From Acidobacteriaceae bacterium (GTDB lineage Bacteria; Acidobacteriota; Terriglobia; Terriglobales; SbA1), in assembly GCA_003156615.1 (NCBI GenBank), contig PMHI01000782.1:21509-26647 (forward strand): DNA of 5,139 nucleotides, read 5' to 3'. The notes below the pieces were generated by a model. That model did no database searches, was not told the DNA's origin, and worked only from the letters and a program-made list of their open reading frames with translations. Below are positions 1 to 5,132 of the stretch, piece after piece; within the stretch, counting starts at the first letter, position 1, and each line of letters begins with the position of its first letter. A program made the position numbers and the translations under genes.

Positions 1-375
1 CCCGCGAACAAACCACCGTGGTGCACTTGCGCTGACAGGGCTTGCAAATACTGTCGATGAAGCGTCGTCGATTGCGAACGCCGACCGGCGCTTGCGCAGC
101 AGCATCTTCGCGCCCAGAAAGATCAGATAACAAGCACCCGCAATGCGGAGTGCCCTGTAGGCAACCTGCGAGGCCGCGACCAGCGTGCCCAGCCCAACTG
201 ACGCCGCAAGCCCCCACGTCAAACAGCCACAGCAGATACCGATTCCAGCTAGCATCGCCCGCCGTGGTCCTTCCACTGCTGCGGTTCGCAGCACGAGAGC
301 GGTGTCGAGCCCCGGCGTAATCGTCAAGAGCCCGGCAGCCAGAGTGAATGCCAGCAATGCGTGGTAAATCGTCAA
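1..375 (-). CDS. LysE/RhtB-family amino-acid exporter, N-terminal part (runs off left edge)
   Basis: The visible 125 codons read as the N-terminal half of a LysE/RhtB-type inner-membrane exporter, a family that pumps amino acids or related small metabolites out of the cell. Hydrophobic segments lie near residues 4-22, 41-66 and 71-93. The family signature after the first helix is present as TITPGLD (18-24), where most members have TPGP(D/N), so the second proline is replaced by Leu23. A basic cluster, RKRR (94-97), follows the third segment as in the family. The start is TTG at 375: GGAG (384-381) lies 5 bases upstream, and the in-frame sequence upstream meets a stop at 402-400 with no ATG or GTG between. 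The C-terminal half is outside the window. Substrate cannot be predicted. Its 314-bp distance from the upstream gene suggests its own transcript. Confidence 0.86.
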   Translation of the reverse strand, partial: MTIYHALLAFTLAAGLLTITPGLDTALVLRTAAVEGPRRAMLAGIGICCGCLTWGLAASVGLGTLVAASQVAYRALRIAGACYLIFLGAKMLLRKRRSAFAIDDASSTVFASPVSASAPRWFVRG

Positions 376-579
376 ATGCGCTCCACAATGGACGCTAGTC
401 TACGCATTTCCTGCCTCACGAGCAATCTGAAATCCTAGCCCAAATCGGCAAATCAGCCATCGCACCCTGATGCGTTTCTGGTTACCAATACGCAGACGAG
501 CGGTACAACCTCCGCATCGCAGTGTTGAGTTTAGGTGGGCATCACGGGCGCTTTTGTCCGAATCGAGCCCGCCCGATCG

Positions 580-598
580 ATTGTACGTTTATTGTACG
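580..598. repeat. Tandem ATTGTACG pair, 11-bp period
   Basis: ATTGTACG occurs at 580-587 and again at 591-598, separated by TTT, so the repeats fall on the same face of the helix. On the minus strand each contains TACAAT, a 5/6 match to a bacterial -10 box, but I find no good -35 hexamer 16-18 bp upstream of either. It could be a regulator binding site or a factor-dependent promoter for the minus-strand LysE-family gene about 200 bp downstream. Chance cannot be excluded. Confidence 0.45.
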
Positions 599-611
599 AA
601 AATGCTTTTCG
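597..611. repeat. Perfect inverted repeat CGAAAA-TGC-TTTTCG
   Basis: Six-base arms (597-602 and 606-611) around a 3-base centre, sharing its first two bases with the adjoining tandem repeat. It has no following T-run beyond its own arms, so it is more like an operator half than a terminator. Function is unknown. Confidence 0.4.
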
Positions 612-675
612 CTCTGAGAGTCCAACAGTCAGGACATGGCGGCACAGTATTGCGTAGATTCTCAGAAATGGATGG

Positions 676-691
676 AAAAAGCACGTCTGCT
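676..691 (-). terminator. Weak candidate intrinsic terminator after the 55-residue ORF
   Basis: On the minus strand a 4-bp stem AGCA/TGCT with loop GACG (691-680) overlaps the stop codon of the 55-residue gene and runs into five T residues (680-676). The position is right for the end of the operon, but the stem is too short for a strong call. Confidence 0.2.
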
Positions 692-857
692 ATTGTCCGA
701 TAGAGCCGTTCCGGTGTTCCCGGCCACCTTGAAAGAAGCGATGACGCACCATACTTTGCCCAAGCAGAAAAAGGATGACCGCCAAGACAGCTACAAACAG
801 GAACTGCCCAATTCTGAAAAAGAGTGGCTCTCGTCGGGGAGGGGCCGGCTTATTCAT
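690..857 (-). CDS. 55-residue single-pass membrane microprotein, translationally coupled
   Basis: A short ORF of 55 codons plus TAG. It has a basic, proline-rich N-terminus (NKPAPPRREP, residues 2-11), one strongly hydrophobic helix (about 17-36, GQFLFVAVLAVILFLLGQSM), and a basic tail with VRHRFFQGG (37-45) that ends GSIGQ. Positive residues flank both ends, so orientation is not obvious. The start is well supported: its ATG overlaps the TGA of the upstream gene (ATGA, 857-854), and a purine-rich AAGGAAAGG lies just before it. This is the classic arrangement for coupled translation in an operon. I recognise no named family, although the helix-plus-VRHRFF pattern looks like short acidobacterial hypothetical proteins as I recall them (not checked). 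A role as a membrane partner of the secreted proteins made upstream is inference only. Confidence 0.72.
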   Translation of the reverse strand: MNKPAPPRREPLFFRIGQFLFVAVLAVILFLLGQSMVRHRFFQGGREHRNGSIGQ

Positions 858-1333
858 TTACCTTTCCTTCTTTTGTCGAAACTGTCCCCGAAGCAAGAGC
901 CAGCGGACACATCTTGTTTAGCAACCCGCGCGAACTCCTGTTTATGTGTCGGCGAATAGAGGAATCTGTGCCCAGTCAATCGCCCAGGGATATACCACTT
1001 CAGCAGCGCTTCCGGCTTTTGATGCGGACGCTCTGCAAACTCGATCTCAGTTTTGTCTATCGACTGCTCGAGACAGATCGGTACAGTCCACACCGTTGCC
1101 TCGATCTTCGACCTATCTGCGCTGAAAATCCGTACAAGGTTGTGGTCGAACTGACCGTCTTGCAGTGCGAACCAGTAGGTGCCTGCAGGTAGCACAGCGC
1201 CCGGAATCTTGATGGGCTGATCGAACTTCAGTTTCGTCTTCTGAACCCAGTCGTCAGCCTGAGCTGATGGCAGAAGCGCTGCCAATGCAAGAGCCCAGAA
1301 GAAAAGAATCGCCGATGCGTTGCGAATGGTCAT
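854..1333 (-). CDS. Small secreted protein of an acidobacterial-type uncharacterised family
   Basis: A 159-residue protein with a clear Sec signal peptide: basic MTIR start, hydrophobic core about 8-21, and a likely signal peptidase I site after AQA (24-26). The mature part has LKFDQPIKIPGAVLPAGTYWF (35-55), then VRIFSAD (67-73), IEATVWTVP (77-85), EFAERP (98-103), LLKWYIPG (110-117) and GHRFLYS (121-127). This order of blocks is one I associate with a family of about 150-200-residue exported proteins common in Acidobacteria, of unknown function and probably mostly beta-strand. Cys87 and Cys147 are the only cysteines of the mature protein and could form a disulfide outside the cytoplasm. The ATG at 1333 follows CAGGGAGTAGG, a plausible ribosome site. 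The stop overlaps the next gene by ATGA. It lies downstream of the FecR-domain gene on the same strand, so it probably shares its transcript. No enzymatic motif is visible. Confidence 0.85.
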   Translation of the reverse strand: MTIRNASAILFFWALALAALLPSAQADDWVQKTKLKFDQPIKIPGAVLPAGTYWFALQDGQFDHNLVRIFSADRSKIEATVWTVPICLEQSIDKTEIEFAERPHQKPEALLKWYIPGRLTGHRFLYSPTHKQEFARVAKQDVSAGSCFGDSFDKRRKGK

Positions 1334-1461
1334 TGTGGCCTACTCCCTGCATTCTGTGCATTGGACGTTGTTATAGAAGCCTGCGTCGCGGTGGACAGGC
1401 TTTCCACGATCGTCGTCAGCCCCTGCCGATGGACTGACACGAACTCGAAGAATCTCTCCAC
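1330..1461 (-). CDS. Possible 43-codon small ORF between two secreted-protein genes
   Basis: A minus-strand frame opens at GTG 1461 and ends with a TGA overlapping the next gene's ATG (ATGA, 1333-1330), the same junction seen at that gene's own end. It begins VERFFEFVSVHRQGL and becomes Ser/Thr/Ala/Asn-rich. Its first 27 codons favour G or C in third position, as a real gene here would; the last part does not. There is no strong ribosome site before the GTG. An adjacent frame (1499-1416) encodes MIKDLSDDFKQSRWR with similar codon quality, so this could instead be the rear half of a frameshifted small gene. I recognise no family, and it may be spurious. Confidence 0.25.
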   Translation of the reverse strand: MERFFEFVSVHRQGLTTIVESLSTATQASITTSNAQNAGSRPQ

Positions 1462-1505
1462 CGCGATTGCTTGAAGTCATCCGACAGGTCTTTGATCATC
1501 ACCGG

Positions 1506-2648
1506 TCACCGACCGTGACCTCCTCCACCTCCTCCGTGAAAGCCTCCGCCACCTCCTCCTCCGTTAAATCCGCCACCGCCGCCGCGGAACCCTCCGCCTC
1601 CAAATCTTCCGAAGCCACGTGCCGCCCCGACCATTTGAGATCCAGAGCGGAAACCACGTCCTGTCGATCCCGGGCCGTGATAGATACCATGGGCATAGCT
1701 GTGCCCGGCTGCGTAGTGCGAGCCAGGCCCCCAGTTGCGGGCGTCAGTACTGAAGTGATGATAGGAGTGGGCGAAGCCATAGCCGTAACCACGCCCGTAG
1801 CCATACCCGTACCCATAGAATGGAGCTCCCCACACCCACCAGGGTGAGTAGAATCCCCACCCGAATGGGCTATAGAAGATTCCATCTCCCGGAATGAAAG
1901 TGAAGGCGTCAAACCACGGGTCCCAGTACCAATCGGCTCCCCACCAGCCAAGTCCGCCCCATCCGTTCTCTGCATACATGCCAGCCGCATCAACGTTGGC
2001 TTCAGCCAGATATCCCGACCGCAGACTACTCCAGCGAAATAGATCGCCTTCTTCATACTGCTTCTTGTCGAATTTTCTAGGATTCGACAGATCGTTGTTG
2101 GCAAGTGTCAGTTCGCGGCCGGCTTTTACATCGACGTGTTCCCGGCTGCTCTCGACAAACGCCTTGCCGTCGAATACTCGCAGCTCTCTTTGGTTTCGAT
2201 TAAAGTCATATAGCCCAGTCTTTGACAGCTGCGTGGCCGTGCCATCCTCATCAACGCGGAGGCTGTTTTCCGGATGGATCTCGGTCACTTCGATCATTGC
2301 ATGACCTTGGTGTACCTCAACCTCTGTATCTGTGATGCTGGCTGAAATCATCTTTACCAAACTGTTGTTCCCGATTCGTAAAAAGACACCGGGTGTCAAC
2401 AAGACCTCCGCCTTGCCCTTTTCAGTAACTAATGATTCGCCCGGCTGCAACTCCGCCGTGCCGATTGAATGCGAGTTGAGAGCCTGATCGCCCATCGAGA
2501 CCTGGCCTTCAACATAATTAAGGGTTCCTGGTACCGCGGTTTTTGCGCTCGTAACGCCAGCCCATGCGGGCGCAGATAGAATCGCGGCCAGGAAGCAGCC
2601 GAGGAGCCATTGTTTCGGCGCTCCTACCTTCACCCTTGGCGCTTTCAT
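1506..2648 (-). CDS. Secreted FecR-domain protein with aromatic/glycine-rich C-terminal tail
   Basis: A 380-residue protein. A Sec signal peptide covers residues 1-30 (basic start, hydrophobic 14-25, cleavage likely after AWA). Residues about 43-180 read as a FecR-type domain: GTLNYVEGQVSMG, then LQPGESLVTEKGKAEVLLTPGVFLRIGNNS (67-96), VEVHQGHAMIEV (110-121) and LRVFDGKAFVE (156-166). Classic FecR proteins are membrane-spanning partners of ECF sigma factors. This one has no cytoplasmic N-terminal region, no transmembrane helix beyond the signal peptide, and no sigma-factor gene beside it, so it is more likely a periplasmic, surface or matrix protein. From about 224 the chain is rich in Trp, Tyr, Gly, Phe and Pro (YWDPWF at 241-246), with alternating Gly-Tyr at 279-291 and almost pure glycine at 350-378. 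Such tails are recurrent in acidobacterial FecR-domain proteins as I know them. The start is ATG 2648 with GGAGG six bases upstream. A regulator-like site lies 70-93 bp upstream of it. Confidence 0.88.
   Translation of the reverse strand: MKAPRVKVGAPKQWLLGCFLAAILSAPAWAGVTSAKTAVPGTLNYVEGQVSMGDQALNSHSIGTAELQPGESLVTEKGKAEVLLTPGVFLRIGNNSLVKMISASITDTEVEVHQGHAMIEVTEIHPENSLRVDEDGTATQLSKTGLYDFNRNQRELRVFDGKAFVESSREHVDVKAGRELTLANNDLSNPRKFDKKQYEEGDLFRWSSLRSGYLAEANVDAAGMYAENGWGGLGWWGADWYWDPWFDAFTFIPGDGIFYSPFGWGFYSPWWVWGAPFYGYGYGYGRGYGYGFAHSYHHFSTDARNWGPGSHYAAGHSYAHGIYHGPGSTGRGFRSGSQMVGAARGFGRFGGGGFRGGGGGFNGGGGGGGFHGGGGGGHGR
1509..1616 (-). repeat. Low-complexity GGN-rich coding repeat (glycine tail)
   Basis: This codes residues 345-380 of the FecR-domain protein, dominated by runs of three to seven glycines broken by Phe, Asn, His or Arg (GGGGGFNGG, GGFHGGGGGG). 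The DNA is a GGN/GGA-rich tract, prone to slippage and misassembly, so the true tail length may vary between strains or differ from this assembly. Confidence 0.75.
1776..1817 (-). repeat. Gly-Tyr alternating coding repeat
   Basis: Residues 278-291 of the FecR-domain protein form a (Gly-Tyr) alternation, YGYGYGYGRGYGYG, encoded by imperfect 6-bp units of the form GGNTAY. Such low-complexity segments can be disordered and sticky; any structural role here is inference. Confidence 0.7.
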
Positions 2649-2650
2649 AT

Positions 2651-2659
2651 CTCACCTCC
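2651..2659 (-). promoter_or_regulatory. Strong ribosome binding site for the FecR-domain gene
   Basis: GGAGGTGAG lies directly ahead of ATG 2648, with GGAGG (2659-2655) six bases from the start. It fixes the start codon and is the strongest minus-strand ribosome site in the window, consistent with high output of the secreted protein. Confidence 0.8.
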
Positions 2660-2693
2660 ACAAAACTTCTTAGTCGATTAGATGAGGCTGGCG

Positions 2694-2699
2694 AGAATA
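2694..2699 (-). promoter_or_regulatory. Possible -10 box of the FecR-domain operon
   Basis: TATTCT on the minus strand (4/6 match to TATAAT) lies 22 bp downstream of the nearer half-site of the operator-like element and about 45 bp before the start codon. No good -35 hexamer is seen 16-18 bp upstream, as expected if an activator bound at the direct repeats replaces it. The equivalent spacing is not matched at the regulator's own promoter, so this is tentative. Confidence 0.3.
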
Positions 2700-2717
2700 C
2701 TCTCCTCACAAGAGCCG

Positions 2718-2741
2718 AAAGTTCAGAAAAACTTCAGGATT
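2718..2741. promoter_or_regulatory. Operator-like direct repeat, copy 1 (before the FecR-domain gene)
   Basis: Two TTCAG half-sites (2722-2726 and 2733-2737) lie exactly 11 bp apart inside a 24-bp block. That block recurs before the response-regulator gene with one mismatch (A at 2730 or 2731 versus C in the other copy, depending on alignment within the A-run). On the coding strand it reads CTGAA-N6-CTGAA. OmpR/PhoB-family regulators bind as head-to-tail dimers to direct repeats with about 10-11 bp periodicity, and such a regulator is encoded in this window. It is therefore the likely binding site linking the two-component system to this operon. The shared block is seen directly; which protein binds it is inferred. 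Confidence 0.72.
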
Positions 2742-2808
2742 TCTCAAGTCCCGTGACAGATCTGAGACTCCTGAAAGAGATGAGGCCTGAGATGCTGAAT
2801 TGCGGTGA

Positions 2809-4239
2809 TTAATCGCTGATCCAACTAACGATCGGTAGTTGGATACAAAAGATCGCTCCAGTGGGGAAAGAGGTTTTCACATGGATGGCGCCTCCATGGG
2901 CTTCAACTGCCCATCTGGCTATGGGCAATCCGAGCCCGAAGCCGCCTGAGTCACGCGAACGGGCTTCGTCCAGCCGGTAGAAACGGTCGAACACTCGCTC
3001 TTGGGCACCCTCGGGGATCCCGGGCCCTTCATCCTGGATGGCGAGTTCCACAAACCGCGCCGGCCCGGTGTCCGATCCAACATTATGCAAAGAAACACGA
3101 ATGCTACTGCCAGCTGGGGAATACTTCACCGCATTGTCGAGCAGGTTCACAAGGGCCATCCGCAGAAATGCGCGATCGGCGCAGACCAAGACTCTTTGAT
3201 CGCCCGTCATCGAAAGGGTCTGCTCCTTATCCTCCGCCAGGACACCAATGACCGCGACCGCCTCTTGAACGAGGTCCATAAGAGCGAAAGTGGTTTGTTG
3301 CAGCTGGATCGCTCCCGAATCAGCGTGTGCGATGGTGAGTAGCGTGTCGATCATGGCAGTGAGCTTACCGACTTCCTCCAGCATGCTTCCGATGATGTCG
3401 CGGTATTTCTCGGCATCGTGCTCCTGCTGCAAGCCGACCTCTCCAACACTGCGAATGGCTGCCAACGGCGTCCTGAGTTCGTGGGAGACGTCAGAGGTGA
3501 AACGCTGCAGTTTTTCAAATGATTCCTCTAGGCGCTCAAAGAGGCCGTTAAGGACAAGCGCCATGTGACCGAGTTCGTCTTCGGGATTCTTGACGGGGAT
3601 GCGTTCATTGAGCCGGCGCGCAGTGATGCGCTCGGTAAGCCTGGCCATCTGTTCGAGTGGGTCAAGAACCTTGACCGCAAATCGGTAGCCCGCAAAACCG
3701 GCAGCGATCAACGCGATCGGCAGAACAAGAGTAAGTAGGCCAAGCAACTGAAGCGATTGGAGTCGCAGTGGGTCCGTGCTGTACGCCAGGCGGATGAGAA
3801 CTGGGGTTTGCTGGAGAACATGAACATGACTGATAACTAAAACCGGCGTCCCGTCAGCGAGGCGGAGGCTCCGCGGAGAGAAGCCATTCACGCCTTCATC
3901 GGGTAGAAGCCGGCTGCCCAGTGTATTTCCATTGAGCTTGCGGTTGCGGAAAAGCACGTGCCCATTTGAATCCAGCACCTCCAACAGCCGGTCGAGCAAC
4001 CGCCTTGATTCGGGCCGATTGAAGTACTCCTCGTGCAACGAGAGTTGTCCGTCCGCGGTGAAGTATAGGAGACCCTGGACGGTCTCCATATCCTGTACTT
4101 CGGCATGGTAAAGCTGCTGCTTCAACTGCCAATACTGAAGAAAACACGCACTGCAAATGTAGGCTGCAAACAAGAGACCGAAAATGGCAACATACCGGAG
4201 CGTGAGGCGGGTTCTGATATGACTAAGGCGGATGGTCAC
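2809..4239 (-). CDS. CusS-like membrane sensor histidine kinase
   Basis: From GTG 4239 this is a 476-residue inner-membrane histidine kinase. A basic RLSHIRTRLTLRY start leads into a first membrane helix (about 16-36), an extracytoplasmic sensor region of roughly 125 residues (37-162), and a second helix (163-187). Then come a HAMP linker (about 188-240), a dimerisation and phosphoacceptor domain with SHELRTP (His253), and an ATPase domain with N-box NLLDNAVKYSP (365-375), DEGPGIP (403-409), the ERVFDRFYRLD F-box and GGFGLGL (432-438). All catalytic boxes are intact; Phe434 sits where Ser, Thr or Ala is usual in the G2 box. The architecture matches the so-called heavy-metal sensor kinases. 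No metal-efflux genes are adjacent and no Cys/His cluster is evident in the sensor loop, so the ligand is unknown. The GTG overlaps the regulator's stop (GTGA), which I prefer to an ATG at 4308 that would extend 70 bases into that gene. Confidence 0.93.
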   Translation of the reverse strand: MTIRLSHIRTRLTLRYVAIFGLLFAAYICSACFLQYWQLKQQLYHAEVQDMETVQGLLYFTADGQLSLHEEYFNRPESRRLLDRLLEVLDSNGHVLFRNRKLNGNTLGSRLLPDEGVNGFSPRSLRLADGTPVLVISHVHVLQQTPVLIRLAYSTDPLRLQSLQLLGLLTLVLPIALIAAGFAGYRFAVKVLDPLEQMARLTERITARRLNERIPVKNPEDELGHMALVLNGLFERLEESFEKLQRFTSDVSHELRTPLAAIRSVGEVGLQQEHDAEKYRDIIGSMLEEVGKLTAMIDTLLTIAHADSGAIQLQQTTFALMDLVQEAVAVIGVLAEDKEQTLSMTGDQRVLVCADRAFLRMALVNLLDNAVKYSPAGSSIRVSLHNVGSDTGPARFVELAIQDEGPGIPEGAQERVFDRFYRLDEARSRDSGGFGLGLPIARWAVEAHGGAIHVKTSFPTGAIFCIQLPIVSWISD

Positions 4240-4964
4240 TCCTTTGTGTCCCCCATCCGCACAACAAAGCCTACGCCACGAACCGTGTGCAGAAGCTTGA
4301 CTGGCCAAGGATCATCAATCTTCCGGCGGATACGGGCAATGTGCACATCAATTACGTTGTCCATCGAAGTGTAGCGAAGGGTTGTCTTCCATACGTCACG
4401 GGCGACCATCTCCCGAGAAACAACCGATCCGCTATTGAGTAGGAGATATTCGAGCAAATCGAATTCCCGTCCTGTGAGATCGATCGCCTGATCGCCTCGC
4501 GTCGCTATTCGCCCGCTGACATCCATCCTTAGATTCGCCAGTTGCAACACCGAGGCAGTCGCGGGAGTGGCTCTCCGATGAAGTGCGCGCACGCGGGCAA
4601 GCAGCTCGGGGAAGGCAAAAGGTTTGACGAGATAATCGTCAGCGCCAGCATCTAGACCCCGTACACGGTCGTCAACAGAGCCCTTAGATGTGAGGGCCAA
4701 TACAGGCATTTTGAATCCGTCGCGACGCAGTTCACGCAGGGTCTCAAGACCACCCATTCGCGGGAGCATGATGTCCAAGAGAATTAGGTCAAAGTTGTGA
4801 TCACGTAATCGCTCGAGCGCTGATTCCCCAGAATAGGCGACCGTGACTTGATAGCCATTGCGAACCAGGCCCTCGGCGATTGCGTTGGCCAGTTTGTGCT
4901 CGTCCTCGACAACCAGAATGTCGAGCGCTTCTTCTTTTAGGTGAATATTTTCTGCGCCAAACAT
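4236..4964 (-). CDS. OmpR/PhoB-family response regulator
   Basis: A 242-residue cytoplasmic regulator from ATG 4964. The receiver domain (about 15-127) has the acidic pair Glu20-Asp21, phosphoacceptor Asp64 in LLDIMLP, Thr92 in ALTSKG and Lys114 in VKPF. A winged-helix DNA-binding domain (about 138-236) follows, with LTGREFDLLEYLL (163-175) and recognition-helix region MDNVIDVHIARIRRKID (201-217), ending in HTVRGVGFVV. It should accept phosphate from the kinase encoded next in the operon. The receiver core starts at LDILVVEDE, so this start leaves a 13-residue N-terminal extension. An in-frame ATG at 5093 is open but would place the operator-like repeat inside the gene, and another at 4994 is possible. 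No strong ribosome site precedes 4964, so the start is moderately certain. The repeat upstream suggests autoregulation. Confidence 0.93.
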   Translation of the reverse strand: MFGAENIHLKEEALDILVVEDEHKLANAIAEGLVRNGYQVTVAYSGESALERLRDHNFDLILLDIMLPRMGGLETLRELRRDGFKMPVLALTSKGSVDDRVRGLDAGADDYLVKPFAFPELLARVRALHRRATPATASVLQLANLRMDVSGRIATRGDQAIDLTGREFDLLEYLLLNSGSVVSREMVARDVWKTTLRYTSMDNVIDVHIARIRRKIDDPWPVKLLHTVRGVGFVVRMGDTKE

Positions 4965-5012
4965 GAGTAACACTTTACTGCAGATCGCCAGCATTGCAGC
5001 TCGCCGAAACGA

Positions 5013-5036
5013 AAAGTTCAGAAACACTTCAGGATT
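5013..5036. promoter_or_regulatory. Operator-like direct repeat, copy 2 (before the response regulator)
   Basis: TTCAG half-sites at 5017-5021 and 5028-5032, 11 bp apart, lie in a 24-bp block that matches 2718-2741 at 23 of 24 positions; similarity fades outside the block. It lies 48-72 bp upstream of the regulator's chosen start, and about 97 bp before the divergent plus-strand gene. Autoregulation by the adjacent OmpR-family protein is the natural reading. A weak -10-like TGCAAT (4998-4993, minus strand) follows 18 bp from the nearer half-site. Confidence 0.72.
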
Positions 5037-5120
5037 CCTTAATGCTGCCATGTGTTGAGATGAAAGAGCAACAAAGGCGATTTTTCTAAGCAAAAAAGTT
5101 AGCGAATATCGCAGAGTATG

Positions 5121-5127
5121 AAGGAGG
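5121..5127 (+). promoter_or_regulatory. Ribosome binding site of the divergent gene
   Basis: AAGGAGG, a near-perfect Shine-Dalgarno sequence, lies five bases before an ATG at 5133. It is the main evidence that a plus-strand gene starts at the right edge. Confidence 0.75.
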
Positions 5128-5132
5128 CTTCG

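Larger units (their letters stand above)
376..689. other. Intergenic stretch without a convincing gene
   Basis: I see no supportable protein or RNA gene in these 314 bp. Plus-strand open frames starting at 470 and 636 have no recognisable protein and run into genes on the other strand. The stretch holds an 11-bp-period tandem repeat (580-598), a 15-bp perfect inverted repeat (597-611), a looser dyad AATCGA/TCGATT (561-566 and 577-582), and an 11-codon minus-strand ORF (407-372) that runs into the LysE-family start. It probably carries the promoter of the LysE-family gene and the end of the upstream operon. Confidence 0.6.

Noticed and set aside
42..367. Plus-strand open frames opposite the exporter gene
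   Set aside because: The minus-strand frame reads as a LysE/RhtB protein with membrane helices; the plus frames give Pro/Arg/Ser-rich nonsense.
560..585. Resemblance to a tRNA T-arm on the minus strand (GGGCTCGATTCGG)
   Set aside because: The flanking bases do not form the 5-bp T stem and no acceptor, D or anticodon arm can be built around it.
470..959. Plus-strand open frames starting at 470 and 636
   Set aside because: Their proteins have no recognisable motif, and they run into the better supported minus-strand 55-residue and 159-residue genes.
1377..1402. Inverted repeat AAGCCTG/CAGGCTT with a 12-base loop, considered as a terminator
   Set aside because: The loop is long and no T-run follows in either direction; it also lies inside a possible small ORF.
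1504..1520. Hairpin GGTCAC-GGTCG-GTGACC over the FecR-protein stop codon as a terminator
   Set aside because: The stem is perfect but short and no T-run follows on the minus strand. It may be chance or an RNA stability element.
1499..2104. Long minus-strand frame inside the FecR-domain gene and plus-strand frames at 1467-1847 and 1894-2304
   Set aside because: They are by-products of the GC-rich, glycine-repeat coding sequence; the FecR frame has a signal peptide, a domain and a strong ribosome site.
4240..4308. Longer kinase start at ATG 4308
   Set aside because: It would add 23 non-family residues overlapping the regulator; GTG 4239 gives the standard basic N-terminus and a 4-bp overlap.
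4965..5093. Longer response-regulator start at ATG 5093
   Set aside because: It would add 43 residues with no family counterpart and place the shared operator-like repeat within coding sequence; ATG 4964 is closer to the receiver core.
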